From Hsuehochloa calcarea (lineage: Eukaryota; Streptophyta; Magnoliopsida; Poales; Poaceae), in the NCBI GenBank assembly GCA_036346395.1, contig CM070615.1, positions 25,167,282 to 25,231,281 on the forward strand: a stretch of 64,000 nt of DNA, read 5' to 3'. The number at the start of each line of letters is the position of its first letter. Position 1 is the stretch's first letter. Position numbers and translations under genes: made by a program. This document shows, in pieces, positions 56,440 through 64,000 of this stretch. The notes under the pieces were generated by a model that saw only the letters and a list, made by a program, of their open reading frames with translations, was not told the origin of the DNA and did no database searches.

Positions 56440-57065
56440 TGTTGAAAATGAGGACACTATTGTAATTCTAGTTTTAATAGAAGACAGATATTGCAAGAGA
56501 CTAATGATGCATAAATCAGTACTAACAGCAAACAACTCATTGTACTTCACAATATAAGCAAAAACAGAATGTAAACAAATCAATCAGTCACACGAAAAAC
56601 TTACAGATGTGTTCGATGAAGAAGCGAAGCGGCCTTGATGCGAACTCGATGCGATCTGAAACGTGAGCGAATCAAATAAACGAGCGGTCACGCAGAGGTG
56701 TGCTGCCCAAAAAACTTATTGTCGGCCCCCCGTGCAGGTCTTCATGACAGCAACGGCTCGAAAATACCGCCCCCCTTCTTCAAGGTGCACGCCGAGAAGA
56801 AGAGTCGACGAGGTTCAGACGGCGCTATACAACAGTACATGTTTGCAGAAGGAAGAAAAGAAGGAATGGAGGCAGTTGTTGTACACGCTATGCTCTGAAT
56901 ATCTCCAGACACACACACACACACATATATGCAGACTATGAACTGACTGATTAAATGGTCATTTACCCACTGGTAACTGACACACTTAGCCACCCATTTA
57001 CCCATTGGTAACTACCAGTCATCATCACCCAATAAAGCCTCAAATTCAAACATTTGAATCTCATT

Positions 57066-57105
<40 letters not shown>

Positions 57106-57583
57106 CATACTATGAACTGACTGATTAAATGGTCATTTACCCACTGGTAACTGACACACTTAACCACCCATTTACCCATTGGTAACTACCAGTCATCATC
57201 ACCCAATAAAGCCTCAAATTCAAACATTTGAATCTCATTCAAACACACACACACACACACACACAGAGAGATGAATGGTTTAGTAAAAATAAGGTGGACT
57301 TGGTATGCCAAGTGGCGTGCCAGATCATGGTACGGTCGCACGTCGCAAGTCACAAGTCACGCGATTTTTCACGCAAAAATACGTGAATGCGCACGCGTGC
57401 ATGTGTTTAGCTAAAGTCATCCTTGTGCCACCCTCATTTATGTGTCATATTTTTTCAAAGAGTGGCAAGGACTCCATTTTATATGTTGGTCATCTCTATC
57501 TTGCCTTAGTAATATGGTACTAAACCATACATGCTTTCGAATTATAGAAAATATACCTCACTCATATGAGTCAATTTCCAACG
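56440..57583. mobile_element. Solo LTR related to the copia family, copy 2
   Basis: It starts TGTTGAAAATG and is flanked by a perfect GTTAT duplication (56435-56439 and 57584-57588). It is longer than copy 1 because of a 174-bp internal tandem duplication separated by (AC)n runs. Confidence 0.82.
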
Positions 57584-57695
57584 GTTATTGATTCAAGATC
57601 CACACCCGAAGCCGAGAAGGAAACATATGTGAAGGATCTAGACCCGCCATTATGAGTTAATGGAGTGTTTTGGTGATTAATGACAAATCAAAGGT

Positions 57696-58020
57696 CTATC
57701 TCTCTCTCTCTCTCTGCACCCTTACCTCTTTCCTCTCGCCTTCCTCTACCTTCCTGTCCACCTTTGCACCTCAAAGGTCATCACCGTCTTAAACGAACTT
57801 CGTCCCACGATGGCTTCTTAAGCCGTCCAAGCTCAATGGCCAAGCTTTGCGGACATGCGACCTGTTGAATCTAACCAATGTCCCAGGTGGTACAAGCGGC
57901 CATGCTTTGTGCAGTGATCTGAAGCTCAATGGCTTTGTCCCTTGTGTGTGATAACTAATCTATTGTTATTTCTATTGAGATGCCGCAGAAATCAAGTGTG
58001 TAGGTGAAGTATGTTATTAT
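57696..58020 (+). pseudogene. Lectin-domain fragment, copy 3, with an unoccupied LTR site
   Basis: The CT leader, TTTGCACCTCAAAGGTCATC and the lectin segment (GACCTGTTGAATCTAACCAA, GGTACAAGCGGCCATGCTTT) are present but frameshifted. Where the other copies have a solo LTR, this one reads straight through: ATGTTATTATTCAAGATCC at 58011-58029. It therefore preserves the pre-insertion state. Confidence 0.75.
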
Positions 58021-59399
58021 TCAAGATCCACACCAGAAGCCGAGAAGGAAACATATGTTGTCTTTCAACATCCACAACGGGAACAATTTTGATTATGCTT
58101 ATATGTGGGGGAAAAATTGAGCATGTTTTTGAACTTTTGCATAAATCAATTATTGAAATTATATGCAAACAACATATTGAAAGATTTTTTTAGAAAACTA
58201 TAGAACACATAAAATTCTAAAACATTTACACAAGAAAAAATGGTGACTCAGGAATTTCCACACAAAGTTTCATAATTTTTGGAGGCCGTTTACTATGTTT
58301 ATAAATTCGATAAACCTGCAGCCTTTTCTGAGCAATGATAGTGTGAATTTTTTTAAAAAATATTTTTATTTTAATAAATAATTACAAAAAATAAATAGTC
58401 ATTTTTTGTTTACAAAAATGGGCTCCCATCATCATTTTAACTAGGGATAGAGTCCTTGTCGCCATTGAAACGGTTATGTTGTTGTTTCAACTGGCGACAG
58501 GATCTCTATCTCCAATTCAAATGGCGACAGGAGTCTGTCTCTAATTCAAATGGTGACATGAGTTTTTTTAACAAATTAAATTTTATTTATAATATTGGTA
58601 ATATCTTTCAGTGTCTGCGCAACCAATAATTTTCGAAAAGATAAGAGAATATGAAGTAGAGACTATTTAGGAGTTTCGATGTGACCAAATATATTTGGAA
58701 TGCAATTTTGTCAGTGCGATTACAAAAATAGCCCCATTCAGTGGCGCAATATCAAAAAATATCCCCTTTCGGCCGCGCGATTACAAAAATAGCCCCAATT
58801 TTTTTAGAGTACTGAATGAAATCATAGGGAGGTAATGACTTGGAAACTAGGGTGTGGTCATTTCGCATACGAAAAGGCTAGAACTAAGGTGATGTGGGAT
58901 AGTGGCGTAGACAGCCTGTTCCTGTGGGGTCAATTGATCCCATAGGTTTTTGCTAAAAAAAATCCTAGTTAGGACTAATATTTATATATAAGTCTATAAA
59001 AGTCTAAAGATTTTATAATAGTTGACCCATAAGTTTCGAGACCTGGCTACGCCACTGGTGTGGGGTGTCGCGATGTTGACTCCCTCACATGGTTATATGT
59101 ACACACAACAAGAATAAATAGTATCGAAATATAATACTAGTATAATGTAAATTGTACATAAATTAATATTTACATGACATGACTGATATTTACAAGAACA
59201 AATATCTACTAGCGGGCTCTCTTGGGGTGTACCACACGTGTGGCCCTAGGCCTCATTCGGGATAGCTGCGGGAGCTGGTGCAAGTGCATCAAAGGCTCTC
59301 GCGACCAAGGTATCCTACCGACGCAACTAGTCTGCACTGGTGTCACGAGAGAGGGTTGCGTCGGCTGGCTCACTCTGGTCGCATCGTGCAGCTGTGAAG

Positions 59400-61860
59400 C
59401 CCTAACGGAGACCTAACTGCTCTTGCCATGCAAAGGCCCACCGCCCTGGCTCCCAGTCCTCGTCGATGTCGAAGTCCGAGGTCTGTGCTCCCTCGTGCGA
59501 CACTAGCTCCTCGTCCCAAACGGGTGTACAACCTATAGAACAATACATTATGCTTGTAAACAAGATGAAAATACTTAAATAGTATGTTATTCATGTAAAC
59601 AAGATAGACATACCTCGTTACATCGCAGTAGATGGATCCGTGTAGCCTTGCCACGTGTATGGGTGGTACTGAGGACCTATCATAAGAAATTGTTGTTAGT
59701 ACCTAGTGGACTTCGAAACAAACAAGCACAAGTGAGTGTTTCAGGTGTACCTGCAAACTGTGCCGAGGTACTCCCAGCACGGTGCCATGAAGACCCACCT
59801 GCCATGTCCAGGTGAAGAGTCATGGGACGTGATGCACCGTGGCTCACCTCCCGTCCACACACAGCAGGGTCCACCACGTCCCTCAGCCTATGGCATGACG
59901 TAAGTTGGATGCCTCGCCTCGTATTATCTAGGGACTAGTCCATGACTTCTCTGATCTCCTCGCCGTTAAGGTGGCGCTCCCGGCGTCGGACTACGTCTGG
60001 GAGGTCGCCAGCGCTGCATATCCCATTGTAGATCATTTTGTACACATAATTAACAAGTTAGAAACTGAAAATATGTGAAGTAAATAATAAGTATAGATGT
60101 TCAATACGTACCATGCGATGGAATGCGAGAATCTGGCGAGGGTGGGTGTGCGTGTCGGTCGTCGCGACCTCATGTCATGGTGGGTTGTCCATGGCCGACA
60201 CAACGAACCCTCGTCACGAGTGGAGTACGACTCGATGTACCCTCGTACATCCGGAGTTGTAGGAAGCATCCTCTGAACCACGTAATCTAGACACGGCGAA
60301 CCCTCGTGCGAGTGGAGTGCGACTCGATGTACTCTTCGTACATCCGGAGTTGTAGGGAGCATCCTCCTGAACCACGTCCTCTAAGGCATGGAGCCACCGC
60401 TCAACCCAGGGAACATCATGTCAGCCAAGGAAGTCCTACCAGGTACTCCCTTCCTGGTGTACCTGTGGAAGGCAACGTTAAATTCGTAACTACGTAAGGG
60501 AAAGGCTACGACAAAAATAAAACGCGAATTTACCAATGGACATTTGGCGATAATCGCCCCTGTGAACTGGAACCTCTGTCGTGACCGAACTGGCGCATCA
60601 CCCAGTGCACATGCTACTCCTCCACGAAGACATCATGTATCAAGTTCCTCCACATGTACCAATACCCGTAGTGTCATGTGCACAAGCTCTACAGAACTTG
60701 GGGTGCGTGCACATACACCCTCTCAGGGGTGTACAATGTTCAAATGACACAGTCATCCGTCAACTGATAGAACATCATAACATAGCCTGGGTAGGATGCG
60801 TGCGGAGTGATCGGAGTGAAGGTGACATGTGAAATAGAACAACAAAAACTTAACACATGCAATTAAATTACATTACGAAAAAGACTAAAGTTTCAAAAAA
60901 CTTACTTGTCAGCGACACCACGCCATACCCATGGTCGGTCAGTCCACATCGTTGACGGCGGCATACGTGGCGTTGGTGTAGGCTCCTAGGTTCGGTTGTG
61001 GTCGTCCGATCTGTAAATGCTCGAAGGACCACAGCTGAAGAAGCAGCGGGCATCCAGGGAGGATGGAGTTGTCCTGAACTCGGTGACATGCATCGCACCA
61101 GGCATGGTACGTCGTGCAGCACCGCCGGGCCCCCAACGTACGGTTGGATCGCCTCTATCTCCAGGTCCGCTAGCTCCCGTGCGTAGAAGATCAAGTGTTT
61201 TTCGACGCAGTCGCCTTGGGACCCTAGGAACATGACCCACCCAAATAACCACAGCAAGTATGCCTCGATGTGCCTCCTCACTGTGTCCTTGGGTGTGTCT
61301 TATGCCATACGCTCTGGCTGCAAGAAGACAGAGACACATCACTAAGTTGAACAAAGTAATTGAAGCGGAAACATACTTACATAGAACTGGCAGATCCATT
61401 TCAACATAGACCATTGTGTCTTCTTGAACTCCACATAGGCGGCGTTGGCGGCACCCCTGGAACCACGCGGGGATCTCCATACGCCACGTGTCCAGGACGT
61501 TGTATGCCGCTAGGGGGGAAGCCCACGCAGGTAACCTAGTTAGGAAGCCAACATCCTGTATTGTCGTCGCCATCTCCCCGCACGGAAGATGGAATGTGTG
61601 CACCTCCAGCATCCACTGTTCAACCAGCACCATTAGGTGGCACCGGTCGTATGGAAACCGCCTCGACATACAACCACCGCCTGCGATGTCCTGGTCGTTC
61701 TCCCACGTCGCATGCACCATCCTCGCTAGTGGTAGGAGACATGTCGTTCTCAACCTGCATCGAAAGGATTAATAAATAGGGGAATACACCCACACAAGTC
61801 AAGCTAAAATTGAGTACATAAAGGTCACAACTACACGTACCTTCCAACCCAATGTGGGTC
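59400..61860 (-). pseudogene. Plant mobile domain (PMD, MAIN-like) gene, decayed
   Basis: Minus-strand frames carry PMD landmarks in order. 60986-61753 has RRFPYDRCHLMVLVEQWMLE and VHTFHLPCGEMATTIQDVGF, then LTRLPAW and DTWRMEIPAWF. 60868-61281 has RRHIEAYLLWLFGWVMFLGS and HLIFYARELADLE. Near 60580-60640, VMRQFGHDRG is readable. Near 59420-59530, DFDIDEDWEPGRWAFAW forms a probable C-terminal exon. Stops and frameshifts separate them. PMD proteins include MAIN/MAIL silencing factors and many transposon-borne copies (MULE and gypsy associated); the latter is likelier in this setting. An internal tandem duplication lies at 60180-60372. Confidence 0.62.
60182..60372. repeat. Tandem duplication of about 108 bp inside the PMD remnant
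   Basis: Two units share GAACCCTCGT, GAGTGGAGT-CGACTCGATGT and TACATCCGGAGTTGTAGG, followed by AGCATCCTC-TGAACCACGT. They start near 60188 and 60297. Confidence 0.85.
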
Positions 61861-62239
61861 TAGCATCCATACCCTCATGGGCACGCACAGCAGCACGCGC
61901 CAAGCTCAATGGGCCCCTCACACTCCTAGGGGAGGATGGAACTGAGCCGGCAACGGTGACTCACATCAACGACTGGGTCAAGCAACTTGTACATCCTCTA
62001 CACAACGTCTCATAGGGCCGCCATACCTGAAAATGCAGTACATACATTGTAAATACTATGAAACATACACAAAATTTAATAAGAAACGATATATCTAATT
62101 AATTCAATTATAGCACCAAAAAAATATTGCACGATCAGTAACATATCCGGAACTGATTTACACACAACTATAACGATGTACTACACGACACTACATGACA
62201 TAGCAATACATTCCATCTAAAAGTATGCAATTAACTCTA
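61861..62239. other. Intergenic DNA before the tandem array
   Basis: No gene, RNA or repeat pair was recognised. Confidence 0.3.
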
Positions 62240-62990
62240 TAATTACACAAATATTTTAATTAAGCTTTATCCTACCCTATTTTGCTACTCTGGAAATTTT
62301 TTAGAATTTTTAGATGTATCTTGCCATTTTCCTTATTTAAAAAGTGTCTTTAGCTGAATATTTACCGTGTACAAATAGAACCCAAATTTAAGTTAATAAT
62401 ATTTTAATTAGGCTCCACGTACCCTATTTATCTACTCTGGAATTTTTATAGAATTTTTAGAGGTATTTTGTTATTTTTCTTGTTTAAAAAGTATTTTTGG
62501 CATTATTAATTTATTTACCGTATACATATGGAAACCAAATTTAAGTTGAGAATATTTTATTTAGCTCTAACATAACATATTTAGCTACTCTAGAATTTTA
62601 TCGAATTTTTAAAGGCATATGTCTATTTTCCTAGTATAAAATTATTTTTGGTATTAAAAAATAATTTAATGTGTACAAATGGAAAACTAATTCAAGTTAA
62701 TAATATTTTAATTAAGTTCTAACATACCCTATTTAGCTACTCTGGAATTTTTAGAGGCATCCTGCTATTTTTCTAGTTTAAAAACTATTTTCGGCATTAA
62801 CAAAATATTTACCGTGTACAAAAGGAAACCAAATTTAAATTGACAATATTTTAACTAGGGTCTATATACCCTATTTAGCTACTCTCGTATTTTCATAGAA
62901 ATCTTGTTATTTTTAGCACTTACAATATTTTTACTATGTAACAACGAAAACCTACAAAGTTTCCGCTTTGTTTGGTATTTTTCTAGATTT
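62240..62990. repeat. AT-rich tandem array, about five units of roughly 148 bp
   Basis: The landmark ACCCTATTTAGCTACTCT recurs at 62274, 62421, 62574, 62726 and 62868 (spacings 147, 153, 152 and 142). Each unit also holds GGAATTTTTAGAG, TATTTTTGGCATTA, ACCGTGTACAAA and CAAATTTAAGTTAATAATAT. The units are diverged, so the array is not recent. No similarity to a known satellite was recognised. Confidence 0.88.
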
Positions 62991-63005
62991 AATCTAATTC
63001 ACACC

Positions 63006-63007
<2 letters not shown>

Positions 63008-63055
<48 letters not shown>
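63008..63055. repeat. (AT)n microsatellite
   Basis: About 24 AT units directly after the tandem array. Confidence 0.95.
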
Positions 63056-63058
<3 letters not shown>

Positions 63059-63102
63059 GATAAGCTAAACTATGTACAGCTAAAATGATGTACTACATCA
63101 AA

Positions 63103-64000
63103 TGTAACATTCCAAAGTTCTCTTACCAAATTTAAAATTAATAAAGTTATTATTTTATTATATTTTTTGAGTTGTAAAAGAGTTTCTGGATTTTCTAAAA
63201 TATAAAAGAGTTTTCTTGTTTAATTTTTTTAAAAAATTAATTTTTAAATTCCTTATTTTTTTAAAGTCAAAAAAATAAAAATTTACTGAGTTTTCTGGTG
63301 TTTTCTTGGATTTGAAGTTAAAAATAAATTTTAATTATTTTCTAGATTTTTTTGGATTTTAAAAAGCTTTTTTCCTTTTTATTTGAAAGCCAAAATAAAT
63401 TATTTGCAAATTTAATTACCAATTATGAGTTGGAAATATTTTATTTATATCCAAAATAATTTAGGGAATTTCTGTGAATTTTTTCATAAATTTTGGACTT
63501 TATTTGCTATTTTCTAAAAGCTAAATTGAATTAACGCTATTTCTAAAATAATTAAACCCTCAAAAATCTGGAAATAGAACTCGGGCCGAATCTCCCAGCC
63601 CATTTCTCCTTTTTTTTCTCTTTTTCTCCTCGCCCCCGCCAGTTTTCCCCACCACAGTTCACCCCGCGAGCCTACCTCCACCTTTTTCCTCTTTCTCACT
63701 ACCAAGCAAGTCCCCCTGTGTCAGCCACTGTCCTTCTCTTCCCTTTCTCTCCTCTCACCGCCACCCATGGCCCACATGTTAGCGCCTTCTTCCCCTTTCC
63801 ATCTTCTTCCTCGTGCTGGCTTTCCTTCCACCATCACCGCACGCTAAAAACCTTCCAAAGCTGTATCAAATCGCCCGAATCTCGCACGATTTCGCCAGCA
63901 ATAAAAGTTGTGTAATCACGCGTCCAATTTTTGGCATCCCATTCCTTTTTCTCGCCACCAATGCCCCCTAATTTCTCCTCTGTCCCAGCGAGAGCTTCTT
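63103..64000 (+). mobile_element. Start of a gypsy-type LTR, cut by the window end
   Basis: Begins TGTAACATTCC, then an AT-rich 450 bases passing into a C-rich block with CGGGCCGAATCTCCCAGCCC. This is the layout of the solo LTR at 15316. A frame at 63718-63915 lies in the C-rich part and is not called as a gene. Confidence 0.55.

Larger units (their letters stand above)
55649..59220. repeat. Duplicated block, copy 2 (with an internal partial third copy)
   Basis: Same order as copy 1 but longer. The solo LTR has gained a 174-bp tandem duplication (units near 56935 and 57109). About 390 bases (57632-58020) carrying a third lectin fragment are inserted after the LTR. From 58020 the block again follows copy 1 to 59220. 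Confidence 0.88.

Noticed and set aside
62240..62990. Centromeric satellite (CentO-type) identity for the tandem array
   Set aside because: The unit length is near 150 but the sequence has none of the CentO landmarks I know, the copy number is five and the units are strongly diverged.

Overview
The window is nuclear DNA of a flowering plant, most likely a grass (Poaceae). The main signs are single-exon genes with very GC-rich 5' ends (an mTERF and a PLS-class PPR gene), tandem L-type lectin receptor kinases, 3-kb chromovirus LTRs and many short terminal-inverted-repeat transposons. No bacterial-style operons, rRNA, tRNA or CRISPR were seen. Species cannot be fixed from sequence alone.

Layout. 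1-1.4 kb: retroelement debris. 1588-2565 (+): intact mTERF gene. 4.1-12.6 kb: a small LTR/PBS relic, then an old short LTR element interrupted by a degenerate Ty1/copia element (5659-12214, minus). 13964-14630 (+): a two-exon gene for a small secreted peptide whose C-terminus matches the PSY/RaxX sulfated-peptide signature. 15.3-18.6 kb: a 3.3-kb solo gypsy LTR. 19.6-21.9 kb: three TIR elements. 22-41.4 kb: a gypsy LTR split by a 16.5-kb Ty3/gypsy (Tekay/Del-like) element at 24279-40831, with a perfect 5-bp target duplication, a tRNA-iMet primer site and a further nested gypsy piece. 42660-43409: a Mutator-type element with a GC-rich cargo. 43505-44200: a palindromic MITE cluster. 44260-45984 (+): E+ class PPR gene. 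46947-47454: a LINE tail with a 16-bp target duplication. 48-59 kb: two minus-strand L-type lectin receptor kinases in tandem (the first intact, the second with one frameshift), each followed by a copy of a block that carries an opposite-strand lectin fragment and a solo copia LTR. 59.4-61.9 kb: a decayed plant-mobile-domain gene. 62.2-63 kb: a tandem array of about 148-bp units. 63.1 kb to the end: the start of another gypsy LTR.

Four loci look functional: the mTERF and PPR genes (organelle RNA metabolism), the lectin receptor kinase (cell-surface signalling) and the predicted PSY-like peptide. They are independent and do not form a pathway. The observations most worth following are the PSY-like gene, the copia element whose primer-binding position is a perfect 16-nt complement of its own LTR leader (possible self-priming), the natural filled/filled/empty solo-LTR set in the lectin-kinase duplication, and the clustered motif-biased differences between the gypsy LTRs, which may be assembly error.
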